From Limnothrix sp. FACHB-406 (GTDB lineage Bacteria > Cyanobacteriota > Cyanobacteriia > CACIAM-69d): a DNA stretch of 64,000 bases. This document shows, in pieces, positions 8,555-18,400 of the stretch. Below the pieces are notes generated by a model that was given only the letters and a program-made list of their open reading frames with translations, did not search any database and had not been told where the DNA came from. The position numbers were made by a program, and so were the translations under genes. Location of the stretch: positions 186,001-250,000 of the forward strand of contig NZ_JACJSP010000001.1 of assembly GCF_014698235.1 (NCBI RefSeq). The letters are read 5' to 3'. Within the stretch, counting starts at the first letter, position 1, and each line of letters begins with the position of its first letter.

Positions 8555-9736
8555 CTAGTCCACTAGAGAGTCAAGAGACGCGGGGAGAAATTTAGAGTAG
8601 CCCAGGTGTTGCCAAGCGGCGGGGGTGGCCACGCGGCCGCGAGGGGTGCGCTGAAGGTAGCCAATCTGCATCAGATAGGGTTCATAGACCTCTTCGATCG
8701 TCTGGGCATCTTCCCCGGTGGCGGCTGCCAAGGTTTCCAGACCCACGGGGCCGCCGTTGAACTGCTCAATAATGGCGCTCAGGAGTCGGCGATCAGTCCA
8801 ATCCAGCCCCCGAGGATCCACATTGAACAGTTCCAAGGCCGCCGCCGCGATCGCCCCGTCAATGGTTGTTTTGCCTTGGGTTTCCGCTCCTTTCACTTGC
8901 GCGTAGTCCCGCACCCGCCGCAACAGGCGGTTAGCAATCCGGGGTGTCCCGCGCGATCGCCGGGCAATTTCTGCGGCCCCGTCTGGCTCGATCGCCACCT
9001 GCAAAATCGTCGCCGTCCGCAACACAATCCGGGCCAGCTCCTCGGGTTCATAGAACCGCAACCGTTGAATCAGGCCAAAGCGATCGCGCAGGGGCGAACT
9101 GAGGGCCCCCACCTGGGTTGTCGCACCCACCAGGGTGAACTTGGGCAACGGGATCGATCGGGTGCGGGCGCTCTGGCCCTTGCCCACCGTCACATCCAGC
9201 CGAAAATCCTCCATCGCTGGATACAAAATTTCTTCAGTGACCCGGGGCAACCGGTGAATTTCATCCACAAACAACAAATCCCCCGGCTGCAAATTCACCA
9301 GCAGCCCGGCAATATCCCGAGGGCGCTCCAGAGCCGGTGCGGTCGTAATTTTGCAAGACACACCCATCTCGCCGGCCAGAATTAAAGCCATGGTGGTTTT
9401 GCCCAAGCCTGGCGGCCCATAGAGCAACAGGTGATCCAGCGGCTCCCGACGACCCTGGGCCGCTTGAATCGCAATGGTCAGCACGTCTTTTAAATCCTGC
9501 TGCCCCACATAGTCCGCTAGCCGTTGGGGGCGCACACGCTCATCGGGTCGATCGCCCTGAGGAGACTGGTGAGCGGGCTTGGCCGCATCTTGGTGAGCTT
9601 CCTCAGGCGTGGCCACCGGATCCAGCAGCGACGGCGAAACGGACGATCGCGGGGAATTCGATCGCCTAGCGGGCTTGCGGGGAGGCTGGGGATCAGGATT
9701 GCCGCCACCGGTTGACTTGGAAGAAATAATCGCCAT
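8555..9736 (-). CDS. ruvB: Holliday junction branch migration ATPase RuvB
   Basis: 393 residues. RuvB is the AAA+ motor that, with RuvA, drives branch migration of Holliday junctions in recombinational repair. Seen: Walker [10 protein letters not shown] at 107-115, Walker B LLFVDEIH at 154-161, the [19 protein letters not shown] sensor/arginine-finger region, the [16 protein letters not shown] lid, and a C-terminal winged-helix with [10 protein letters not shown]. The first ~60 residues are a Pro/Ser/Arg-rich extension not found in the core enzyme, so the protein is longer than the usual ~340. No ruvA or ruvC is next door. It lies about 110 bp downstream of a DUF4278 gene on the same strand. 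Confidence 0.97.
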   Translation of the reverse strand: MAIISSKSTGGGNPDPQPPRKPARRSNSPRSSVSPSLLDPVATPEEAHQDAAKPAHQSPQGDRPDERVRPQRLADYVGQQDLKDVLTIAIQAAQGRREPLDHLLLYGPPGLGKTTMALILAGEMGVSCKITTAPALERPRDIAGLLVNLQPGDLLFVDEIHRLPRVTEEILYPAMEDFRLDVTVGKGQSARTRSIPLPKFTLVGATTQVGALSSPLRDRFGLIQRLRFYEPEELARIVLRTATILQVAIEPDGAAEIARRSRGTPRIANRLLRRVRDYAQVKGAETQGKTTIDGAIAAAALELFNVDPRGLDWTDRRLLSAIIEQFNGGPVGLETLAAATGEDAQTIEEVYEPYLMQIGYLQRTPRGRVATPAAWQHLGYSKFLPASLDSLVD

Positions 9737-9844
9737 GCCGTTGATATTAGCAATGGCATCCGCTCGGCCAAAATCGAAATGGCAAACCTCAGCGGAATTT
9801 GAGGGGAACCGCCAGCTTGAGTCCAGCAGCAGTTAGACCTTGGG

Positions 9845-10384
9845 TCAGACCTTACGGCGGAACGTGGCCCCGCGATATTTCAGCTCGATCGTTTGGTTAG
9901 CGGCTTCAACTTCTGGGGCTTCGGTGGTTTCGGAAGTGACTTCCTGCCGCTTTTTCGGCATTTTCAGCCCCCCACGATCGGGCAGATGCCAAATCACCCC
10001 GCGATATACCCGATCGGTTACCGCCAAATGGGGATGCCCCAAAATCGAATCATTCGCTGCATGGGCCGCCGCATTCGACGTATTAACCGCCGTTAATTCC
10101 GCCTCATCAGCCGCCACCGACGAATCCGCCAACTCCGCCCGATCGCCCAAGGCCGCCGACTCCAGCACCTCCACCGGCTCCGGAGACCGCAGACCATACC
10201 GCGCCACCCACCACACCGACAGCAACAGCAACACCTGAACTTCCCAGGGAGCCAAAACCAAGGCCACCAGAAAGCTCAAAATCGCCACACCATTCAGAAT
10301 CAGCGACGGTTCATCCTGCCATCGTGGAGCCAGATAAACCGCAGCCACACAGATCAAAGTCGGCACCAAAAACCCAAGAGACAT
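9845..10384 (-). CDS. DUF4278-type membrane protein
   Basis: 179 residues. Two hydrophobic segments lie in the first 65 residues (LGFLVPTLICVAAVYLAP and VAILSFLVALVLAP/VQVLLLLSVWWVA), followed by an acidic, Ala-rich linker at about 70-115. The C-terminal half carries two copies of a YRG motif, VYRGVIWH and LKYRGATFRRK, which is the hallmark of DUF4278, a short cyanobacterial domain of unknown function. The protein is probably inner- or thylakoid-membrane anchored with the YRG part outside the membrane. It is upstream of ruvB on the same strand. No role can be assigned. Confidence 0.7.
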   Translation of the reverse strand: MSLGFLVPTLICVAAVYLAPRWQDEPSLILNGVAILSFLVALVLAPWEVQVLLLLSVWWVARYGLRSPEPVEVLESAALGDRAELADSSVAADEAELTAVNTSNAAAHAANDSILGHPHLAVTDRVYRGVIWHLPDRGGLKMPKKRQEVTSETTEAPEVEAANQTIELKYRGATFRRKV

Positions 10385-11321
10385 GGCTTACGCCTCAAAA
10401 TAACTTGCCAGCTAGCCCGCATGATCAACAGAATCAGAATCAACATGCCCCTTTCAGAATGGGCAATGTGTATTTTTACTTAGTAATCTTTGCTGAATTG
10501 CAGCGAAATGATGGGGGGGAATCGCTCGTTATTTCGCCTGTATCATCATGCTGACTCAAAGTGTTACATCAACGAAGGTAACTTTGTCAGCATATTCGGT
10601 CTTATTACGCAGCATTTTTTAAGAAAGTGGTGAGTAAAAACTCCTGCTCACCAACTGTCCAGGATGACCCAGGGGCGATCGAAGCGGGTCAAGGAAGCCA
10701 AGATCAGCAGTCTTCAGGGGGGTTCAGCCTTGCCCTTGGCGCACACCCATCCTGTGGGCGAATTGTGCCGTTAGTATCAGCAACTGAGTCATGAAAACTG
10801 AGTCATGGAAACTGGTCTGAATCGCTGACTTTTAGAGAATCTTGACGAAGATGTCATTAAACATAGTTTAGATCAGTTATCTAGGCTACGAATGGGGTTG
10901 AAATAGGTCTGATTGCCATCAAATTCATCGAACGCCAAGCGGCAATTGAATAGACTGTGGGGTATTTTCGGCATCAATATCAATGTCAATATCGATGTCA
11001 GTGTCAACGTCGGCATCAACGACTGATTAAGAACCGCAACACAATCATGGGTCTGGACGGCCGATTGCCAGTGCCCGCCCCCGGTTGGACTTCGGTAGGC
11101 TAGGGTTGGAAAACCCGGTTTTGGCCAATCTTGCTGAAAACGGGTGCTGAACAGGGGTAAAGAACTGGATGAATGATTGAGATCATCATGATTCAGATGC
11201 CCCCTTCGATCGGGATCATTCGGGATCGTTAATCCACGGGCCCGACGCACCCAGGCCGTGCGACCCCGGCGATCGCATTCATCCCCCCGCTCTAATCGCC
11301 TCTTGCTGGAGTCCGCCTCTC
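10385..11321. other. Intergenic region with hexamer repeat, no gene seen
   Basis: About 940 bp between the divergent DUF4278 and glycosyltransferase genes. It holds a 6-bp-arm inverted repeat (GGTGAG..CTCACC, about 10630-10653) and the hexamer array listed separately. A 125-codon minus-strand ORF spans the array, but its residues are repeat-driven and I do not accept it as a gene. Confidence 0.5.
10972..11019. repeat. Degenerate hexamer tandem repeat
   Basis: Eight successive 6-bp units of the type YRTCAA (CATCAA, TATCAA, TGTCAA, TATCGA and so on). Read on the minus strand in one frame they would give alternating Asp with Val/Ile/Thr/Ala, but no long ORF uses that frame. Confidence 0.75.
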
Positions 11322-12506
11322 ATGACCGAATCACGCCCCTTGCGCCTGTTGCAAATTGTGCCATCCGTGTCCTTGGTCTATGGCGGGCCGAGCCAGATGG
11401 TGTTGGGGCTAAGCCAGGCCCTGGGCGCGGCGGGGGCGCAGGTGACGCTGCTAACCACCGACAGCAATGGGGATGCGGGGCAGGCTCCGTTGGATGTGCC
11501 GATCGCCCAGCCCGTGTCGGAAAAGGACTACAAAATCTATTACTTTCGCTGTGCCCCCTGGCGACGCTATAAGTTCTCGATCGGGCTGTTGTGGTGGCTC
11601 TGGCGACACGCACCGGAATACGACGTGGCCCACATCCATGCCCTGTTTTCGCCCATCAGCACCATGGCATCGATCGTCTGTCGGTGGCGCAAGTTGCCCT
11701 ACGTGCTGCGGCCCCTCGGCACGCTGGATCCGCTGGATTTGCGGAAAAAGGCAAAGTTGAAATGGTGGTATGGGCGGCTGCTGGAGCGGCGCAATTTAGC
11801 CAAGGCCGCTGCTGTTCACTTCACCAGTGCGGAGGAGTGCAAAATCTCTGAACGGTTTGGGGCCATTTCCCGCGATTGGGTGATTCCCTTGGGGGTTCCG
11901 TTGCCGCCGCTCCGTGAACAACCCATGGCGCAACCGACCAAGGAAGCGGGGCCGATGGTGCTGTTTATGTCACGGCTCGATCGCAAAAAAGGATTGGATA
12001 TTGTGATTCCGGCGCTGGAAACGCTGGCTGTGTCGGGGCTGCCCTTTCGGTTTGTGTTGGCGGGGGCCAATGTACAGGATCCAGACTATGAACAATCGAT
12101 TTCAGACTATTTGAACCGATCGCACCTGAGCGATCGCACGGAAATTGTGGGCTTCGTGACCGGGGAACAGAAGCGATCGCTCCTGGCCCAAGCCGATTTA
12201 TTTGTGTTGCCGTCATACTATGAAAACTTCGGAATTGCGGTGGCTGAAGCGATGGCCGCCGGAGTGCCGGTGGTGATTTCCGATCAGGTGCATATCTGGC
12301 CCGATGTGGCCGACACCCGATCGGGCTGGGTTTGCACTTGCGACGTATCTTCCTTTGCCGGGGCCGTGCGCGAGGCATTAACCCAACCCACCGAACGACA
12401 ACAGCGCGGCCAAAACGCCCGACGCTGTGCGGGCGATCGCTACAGTTGGTCAGCCATTGCCCAGCAATTAATCGCCGCTTACGGCGAAATTCGCCGAACC
12501 CGGTAG
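11322..12506 (+). CDS. Glycosyltransferase family 4
   Basis: 394 residues with the GT-B fold of GT4 retaining enzymes. Seen: an N-terminal acceptor domain opening LRLLQIVPSVSLVYGGPSQMV, HIHALFS, a strand FMSRLDRKKGLDIVIPAL that begins the nucleotide-sugar domain, and the ENFGIAVAE signature with catalytic E301 and E309 (E-x7-E), followed by AMAAGVPVVISD. It probably transfers a sugar onto a polysaccharide or lipid-linked glycan at the cytoplasmic face of the membrane. The N-terminal GGP loop is typical of exopolysaccharide enzymes. The next gene starts 120 bp downstream on the same strand, but its product is unrelated, so an operon is not certain. Confidence 0.9.
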   Translation: MTESRPLRLLQIVPSVSLVYGGPSQMVLGLSQALGAAGAQVTLLTTDSNGDAGQAPLDVPIAQPVSEKDYKIYYFRCAPWRRYKFSIGLLWWLWRHAPEYDVAHIHALFSPISTMASIVCRWRKLPYVLRPLGTLDPLDLRKKAKLKWWYGRLLERRNLAKAAAVHFTSAEECKISERFGAISRDWVIPLGVPLPPLREQPMAQPTKEAGPMVLFMSRLDRKKGLDIVIPALETLAVSGLPFRFVLAGANVQDPDYEQSISDYLNRSHLSDRTEIVGFVTGEQKRSLLAQADLFVLPSYYENFGIAVAEAMAAGVPVVISDQVHIWPDVADTRSGWVCTCDVSSFAGAVREALTQPTERQQRGQNARRCAGDRYSWSAIAQQLIAAYGEIRRTR

Positions 12507-12627
12507 ACTGAAACGGAAGTTCATGAAAGTTCGCGGAAGTTCATCGCATCGATGATCGCAGTCCCGATCGCGGTCACAATTGCAGACGATCGCGGCGATG
12601 TAATGACTCCGTTGCCAGGTTGCGCCT

Positions 12628-13374
12628 ATGGTTCTTGAAATTTGCCGCGAAGTCACCATCATTCCCCCCCAGGAGCCTGGCTTAGGGATTGACCTACAGG
12701 GCTACCTAGCACGCCCTCGGGCCGCCGGTTCCTATCCGGTGATCGTGGTTCTTCAAGAAGTGTTTGGGGTGAACGATCACATTCGAGATCTCTGCGATCG
12801 CCTGGCAGGATGTGGTTATGTGGCGATCGCCCCCGCCCTGTTTCAGCGCACCGCTCCGGGCTTTGCCGTGGGCTACAGCGCCGAAGAGCTAGCCCTCGGC
12901 CGACAACACAAGGACTTAACCAAGGCGGATCAACTGCTGGCGGATATCCAAGCCGCGATCGCCTTTGCCCAAAAACAACCCAACGCCAAAACCGGAGCCG
13001 TGGGCTGCATCGGCTTTTGTTTTGGGGGCCATGTGGCCTATTTGGCGGCCACCCTGCCCCAAGTCGCCGTCACCGCTGCGTTCTATGGCGCAGGGATCCC
13101 CACCTTCTGTCCCGGGGGCGGCGAGCCAACCGTCACCCGCACTTCCCAAATTCACGGTAAGCTCTGGTTTTTCGCAGGCTTGGCCGATCCGCTGATTCCC
13201 ATTGACCAGCTCGATCGCCTAGAGGCGGCCCTCGTGACCCACGGGCGCAACTTCCGCATCTTCCGTTACCGCGACGCAGACCATGGATTCTTCTGCGATC
13301 GGCGATCGAGCTACCATCCAGCGGCCGCCGCCGATGCCTGGGAAAAAGTGCAAACCCTGTTTCGAGACCTCTAG
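12628..13374 (+). CDS. Dienelactone hydrolase family protein
   Basis: 248 residues, an alpha/beta hydrolase of the dienelactone hydrolase family. The catalytic triad is readable: nucleophile C131 in GFCFGG, D187 in GLADPLIP and H219 in DADHGFF. E44 in QEVFG is the conserved glutamate that steers the thiol. In degraders the enzyme opens dienelactone; in cyanobacteria the physiological ester or lactone substrate is unknown. The N-terminus starts directly with the first beta strands, with no signal peptide, so it is cytoplasmic. The next gene follows 30 bp downstream and is likely co-transcribed. Confidence 0.9.
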   Translation: MVLEICREVTIIPPQEPGLGIDLQGYLARPRAAGSYPVIVVLQEVFGVNDHIRDLCDRLAGCGYVAIAPALFQRTAPGFAVGYSAEELALGRQHKDLTKADQLLADIQAAIAFAQKQPNAKTGAVGCIGFCFGGHVAYLAATLPQVAVTAAFYGAGIPTFCPGGGEPTVTRTSQIHGKLWFFAGLADPLIPIDQLDRLEAALVTHGRNFRIFRYRDADHGFFCDRRSSYHPAAAADAWEKVQTLFRDL

Positions 13375-13404
13375 ACCGGATTTCATGGCCCACCCCCCAG
13401 CCGC

Positions 13405-14526
13405 ATGACCCGTCCCATTCTTTACGTTGCCATTACTGCCCATGGATTTGGCCATGCCACCCGAGCGGCTGCCCTAGTTGATACCCTGCAACGGCTGCGG
13501 CCTGACCTGTTGCCGATTTTGGTCACCACCGCCCCCCGTTGGCTCCTCGGTTCCTACATCAGCGGTGAATTTCTTTACCGGCCCAGGGCGCTGGATGTGG
13601 GTGTGGTGCAGCAAGATAGTTTGCAAATTGACCGGCAAACGACTCTGGAGCAACTCCAGGCTCTGCGATCGCGGGCGGCGGCCATTGTGGCGGCAGAGGT
13701 GGACTTCATCCGGCAAATGTCCGTCAAAAATGGGCGTGTGGCTCTGGTGTTGGCCGACTTGCCCCCCCTGGCGATCGACATTGCCCAGGCGGCGGGTCTG
13801 CCCTGCTGGGCGGTCGGTAACTTCGGCTGGGATTTCATTTACCGCGATTGGGGTGGCGAATTTGAGCAAGAGGCGGACTGGATTGCCGATCGCTTCCATC
13901 GGTGCGATCGCCTCTTTCGGTTGCCTTTTCACGAACCCATGGCCAGCTTTCCCCAACAAACCGATGTGGGTTTAACGGGCGGCGCACCCCGCTATGGTGC
14001 GGCGGAATTGCGCGATAAGTTGGGTTTACCAGATATCCCGCGCGATCGCACCGTTTTGCTCACCTTTGGCGGCCTGGGCTTGCAACAAATTCCCTACGAG
14101 CGGCTGCGGCAATTTCCCGACTGGCTCTTCATCACCTTTGACCGATCGGCCCCGGACTTGCCCAACCTATACCAAGTGCTCGACCCGATCGAACACCACG
14201 CGAGCGATCGCCCCTTTCGGCCCGTGGACTTTATGCCCCTTTGTGGGCGCATCGTTTCCAAACCCGGCTACGGAACCTTTGCCGAAGCCTGCCGCACAGG
14301 CCCAACCGTAGCTACCCTCACCCGCGATGGATTTGCCGAAGCTCCCATCTTGTTAGACCAAATTCAAGCCCAAACTTCCCACCAGATTTTGCAACCGACC
14401 GAATTTTTTGAGGGAGATTGGTCTTTTCTACAAGCAGCGCCCACGCCTTCCCAGCCCGGCCAGCGGTTTACCTTGGATGGCAATGAAACCATTGCCCAGG
14501 CAATTAGCGCAGTCCTTGAAACCTAG
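13405..14526 (+). CDS. GT-B glycosyltransferase-like protein (MurG/UGT-like)
   Basis: 373 residues. The N-terminus YVAITAHGFGHATRA and the C-terminal SKPGYGTFAEACRTG are the glycine-rich loop and UDP-sugar-binding segment of MurG/UGT-like GT-B proteins. Similar proteins are annotated only as putative glycosyltransferases in cyanobacteria, and the N-terminal lobe also resembles that of L-arabinokinases. Donor and acceptor are unknown. No signal peptide. The TAG stop (14524-14526) is inside a CTAG that is the left flank of a MITE-like element, so the insertion left the reading frame complete. It is 30 bp behind the dienelactone hydrolase gene. Confidence 0.75.
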   Translation: MTRPILYVAITAHGFGHATRAAALVDTLQRLRPDLLPILVTTAPRWLLGSYISGEFLYRPRALDVGVVQQDSLQIDRQTTLEQLQALRSRAAAIVAAEVDFIRQMSVKNGRVALVLADLPPLAIDIAQAAGLPCWAVGNFGWDFIYRDWGGEFEQEADWIADRFHRCDRLFRLPFHEPMASFPQQTDVGLTGGAPRYGAAELRDKLGLPDIPRDRTVLLTFGGLGLQQIPYERLRQFPDWLFITFDRSAPDLPNLYQVLDPIEHHASDRPFRPVDFMPLCGRIVSKPGYGTFAEACRTGPTVATLTRDGFAEAPILLDQIQAQTSHQILQPTEFFEGDWSFLQAAPTPSQPGQRFTLDGNETIAQAISAVLET

Positions 14527-14670
14527 TAGCATGACAGGCTTAATATATTGGGTCAAAGTTGCGGAGCCAGTCGTGGTAACAAGGGGCTTAAGCCCCTTGC
14601 TGCCTAACGGTTTGGTGGCGATAACAGCCATGTAATTTAACTCAGCGAATTAAGGCAGCCACGCTACTAG
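14523..14670. mobile_element. MITE-like element, copy 2
   Basis: 148 bp bounded by CTAG|TAGC and GCTA|CTAG. The terminal inverted repeats continue imperfectly for about 24 bp (CTAGTAGCRTGRCWGSCTTAA). The centre carries the palindrome CAAGGGGCTTAAGCCCCTTG at 14580-14599. It is nearly identical to 572-720, with better-preserved ends. It is non-coding, and both copies sit with the left CTAG serving as a gene's stop codon. Confidence 0.75.
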
Positions 14671-15185
14671 TAAAGGCTTGAGGTCTAGAGGGAGGCTGCA
14701 AGCTCCACAACAGCGATCGCCCCACATTCCCACCCTGGAATTTCCAACTTGAACTCCTCAACCTGTTTGTTTCATGACAACGTGCCCATCCACAAATCGC
14801 TAGAATGACCAACGGCTGTTCGACGATTGGATTAGGCTAACCATTGGAGTTAGCAGCTCGACAGCTCTGGGGTGCTACCCCCCAAGGCCCATCCCATCGG
14901 TGCATCAAAATCGCAGACGAGCCTCATTTAATCAAAACGCTTCGTCAGGGATTTGTTAGGGTGCGATTAGGCGGTTATTTAGACTCAGGGTGGCCCCGAC
15001 TGGGATCCAATCTCCTTAAGATTTGATCAATTCGATCCAGAATAGGGAATAGGGCGCTACTCGATTTCAGTCCCGACTTTGGGCTGCGATCGCTGAAACA
15101 AGAAACGGCAGCCCCCATGGGTCACCATCATTCAGACACTGCCCAGCCGAGTCGGCCAGCGCGAGGCAGCTCGTCAATGATTTGT
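14671..15185. other. Intergenic region, no gene seen
   Basis: About 515 bp between the MITE and the 14-bp tandem array. No ORF with a ribosome binding site and no stable hairpin with a T-run was seen. The 60-codon ORF at 14844 lacks family features. Confidence 0.45.
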
Positions 15186-15367
15186 CTGTGATGGCTGGTC
15201 TGCGATGGGTAGCCTGCGATGGGTAGCCTGCGATAGATAGTCTGCAATAGACGGTTTTCAATGGGTAGCCTGCGATAGATAGTGTGCGATCGACAGTCAG
15301 CAACGGATGGTTTCCAGCGGACAATCTGCAACAGACAATCTGCAATAGACAGTCTGCAACGAACAAT
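15186..15367. repeat. 14-bp degenerate tandem array, 13 units
   Basis: Thirteen consecutive 14-bp units without spacers, consensus CTGCRATRGRYAGT. Examples are CTGCGATGGGTAGC at 15200 and 15214, and CTGCGATAGATAGT at 15228 and 15270. The left units favour GGGTAGC and the right ones GACAAT/GACAGT, so the array looks old and drifting. It ends about 120 bp before the start of the large kinase gene and would be in or near its promoter or leader. Confidence 0.9.
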
Positions 15368-15472
15368 CTGTGGCGGTTCCCATCAAGGCACAGAGACACA
15401 TCGCCCGATCGCGGCCAAGACCCAAACCCAAATTCGGGCCGGTCATTCAGGGACGCATCCAGGGGTTTGAGT

Positions 15473-15478
15473 AGGAGG
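15473..15478 (+). promoter_or_regulatory. Strong Shine-Dalgarno supporting a TTG start
   Basis: AGGAGG lies 8 nt before the TTG at 15487. No ATG or GTG in the same frame is placed as well, so this site decides the start of the 1563-residue kinase. Confidence 0.75.
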
Positions 15479-15486
15479 TAGCAAAT

Positions 15487-18400
15487 TTGAAATTACGGCT
15501 CAAAACGCTGGTCATTGTTGGACTAGCGCTGCTCTGCTTAAACTTGGTGATGTTCACAACATCCTCCAATCTCCTGCTGGATGGCTATAGCCAGCTTGAG
15601 CGGCGTGAGGTGGAGCGCGATGTGCAGCGGGCCATCAGCGTCGTGATGGACAACGCCACGGATCTGGATGCGACGGCGCGGGACTATTCCGAATGGGACA
15701 CCACCTACAGTTTTGTGGAAACCCATGATCCTGCCTATGAGCGATCGAACTTTGTCGATCGCACCTTCGACTACTTGCGGCTGAATGCTCTGATTTTGCT
15801 GGATCGATCGGGGAAGCCCCTCCTGCAACAGGGCTACAACCTGGAAAGTCGGCAGCGCGTGCCGATTCCCCGCAGCCTTTGGGAACACTTGCAACCGGGC
15901 AGCCCACTGCTCACCCACTCATCAACCACCAGCGCCGTTCATGGCCTGCTGCAATTGCCCGAGGGGCCGATGATGGTGGCGGCTCGCCCGATCGTCACCA
16001 GCGAGGCAGAGGGGCCGATTCGCGGAACCTTGTTGCTGGGGCGGTTTCTGGCTGGGCCGGAAATTGAACGGGTCAGCCGCTTAACACAACTCAACCTGAG
16101 CCTGCAAAGTTTGCATGGGATTGTGCAACCATCGAGTGCTTGGGCCAAGCTCCCGGCCAGTTCTGGCCGCCGGTCTTTGCTACCTTCAGCCCTTGCCAAG
16201 TTGCCCCTCGTTGCGCGATCGGCTCCTGACATCACGCCAGCACCGCAACAGTCCACAGCACAACAATCAACACCGCAGCAATCCGCACCAAAACCAGCTA
16301 CGTCAATACCGTCAATACCTGAGCGATCGAAACCTGAACGATCAGAGCCTGAGCGATCGAAATCATCAGCGCTGGCTCAGCCCACTGAACAAACTCAACC
16401 GCAATCAACCCGGCTGAGTGCTACGCCCTCAGAATCCATTCAACCCGAATCTACCCAACCCCAATCGCCTCAGTCGCCCAAAGTTGCCAGAATTTCCGCC
16501 GCGACAATGCCCCCTGCCGTCGACGATTCCCGATCGAACTCGAGAGCTGAGGGGCCGGAGGTTTTGCGCCACCGAGCGGTGAAGGCCCTGCTGTTGGGTA
16601 CGGAAACGGTGGCGATCGAAACCCTTTCCGATAATCGCCTGGCCAGCTATGCCCTGTTGGACGATTTGTATGGGCAACCGGCTTGGTTAGTACGGGTTGA
16701 ACTCGATCGCGCCATCTATAACCGAGGGCTAATTAGCCTTCGCTACACGCTGGTGCTGTTGGTGTTGGGGGGCTTAATTTTTGGGGCCATTACCCTGCTG
16801 CTGCTGGAGCGCTTGGTGTTGGCGCGGTTGATGCGGCTGAGTGAACAGGTCAGCGCGATCGGCACCAGCGGCAACCCGACTCAGCGGGTGGAGGTGATGC
16901 CCGGAACCGATGAGTTGTCGGAGTTGGCGGCTATTTTGAACGCCACGCTCGATCGCCTACAAGTGTCCCAGTCGGCCGTTTGCGCCGCCGAAGCCCAATA
17001 CCGAAGCATCTTTGAAAACGCGATCGAGGGCATTTTCCAAACCACCCCCGATGGTCGCTACCTGAGCGCAAACCCGGCCTTGGCCCGCATCTATGGCTAC
17101 AGCGGGCCCGATGTGCTGCTGCTGGCCCTGAATGCCACCCAAAATCTCTACGTCAACCCCAATCGCCGCAAGGAATTTGTTGAACAAATTCGCCAAAAGG
17201 GATCCCTTGCCAATTTTGAGTCGGAAGTTTACCGGGCCGATGGCCGCCGAATTTGGATTTCCGAATCGGCCCGGGCGGTTTACGACGAAGACGGTGAATT
17301 GCTCTATTACGAAGGCACAGTTGAAGACATCACGGAGCGCCGCCGATCGGAAGCCAGCCTGCGCACCCTGAAGGATCGACTGGAAGCGATTTTGGCCGCT
17401 GTGCCCGGCACGGTGTCGCGGGTGGGCCGCGACTTGCGTTACCTGGAAGTGAACCACCACTTGGCCGAAAGCTTTGGCCGCGCCCCGGAAGAATTTATTG
17501 GCCAAGACATCGGCTTTTTGGGCTATGGCCAAGAATTTCGGGAATTTGTGGCGGAATTTTTTGCTTCTCCGATCCAAGAGGCCACGCGCGAAGTGTCGCG
17601 ACCGGTGGGCGATCGCATCGAAAGCTATTTGGTGGTGGCCCAAAAATACAACAATGACCAAGCGGCCTTTGTGCTGGGGATCGACATCACCGAACGCAAG
17701 GAAGCAGAACGGGCCGTGCGCGAAGCCGAAGAACGGTTCCGCAGCATTTTTGAAAACGCGATCGAGGGCATTTACCAAGCCCTGCCCGATGGTCGCTACT
17801 TGAGCGCAAACCCGGCCATGGCTCGCCTCTATGGCTATGAGTCACCAACCGCGCTGATCGAAGCGTTCGATCGCATGGGTGGGCCGCCCTACGTCCAGAT
17901 CGATCGGGCACGGGAACTGCTGAACATGCTGGAGGCCAGCGGCAGCGTTTCCGGGTTTGAATCGGAAGTGTACCGAGCGGATGGGCAACATATTTGGATT
18001 TCGGAAAATGCTTCCGCCCTGCTCGATGATGCCGGGCGGCTGGTTTGTTATGAAGGGACGGTTGAGGACATCACCGATCGCAAACGGGCCCAGGAAACCC
18101 TGATGGAGCGATCGCGCCTTTCGATTTTGGAAGCGGAAGTGGGCGTGGCCCTTTGTCAACGGGGCGAACTCTCGGAAATTTTGCAAACCTGCGCCGAAAT
18201 GATGGCCGGGCAACTGGATTGCAACCTGGCCCGCGTTTGGACGGTGGACTTAGATCCCACCTACTTGACCCTGCAAGCCCAGGTCAACCGCAACACCAAC
18301 AATGCGCTGCACCTGGATATCCCCCTGCTCGATGATGCCCTGCGAGACAAAATCAGCCTGAGTACTCCGGAGCTGTCCACGGTGGCGGCCGTGGCTCGAT

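Noticed and set aside
10873-11250. 125-codon minus-strand ORF in the DUF4278-glycosyltransferase gap
   Set aside because: It runs across a hexamer repeat, shows repeat-driven Leu/Thr/Ile residues, and has no ribosome binding site or family features.
15186-15367. CRISPR array
   Set aside because: The 14-bp units are contiguous and degenerate, with no spacers and no cas genes.
16957-17778. 273-codon minus-strand ORF inside the large kinase
   Set aside because: Antisense to the PAS region; its internal repeats only mirror the duplicated PAS domains.
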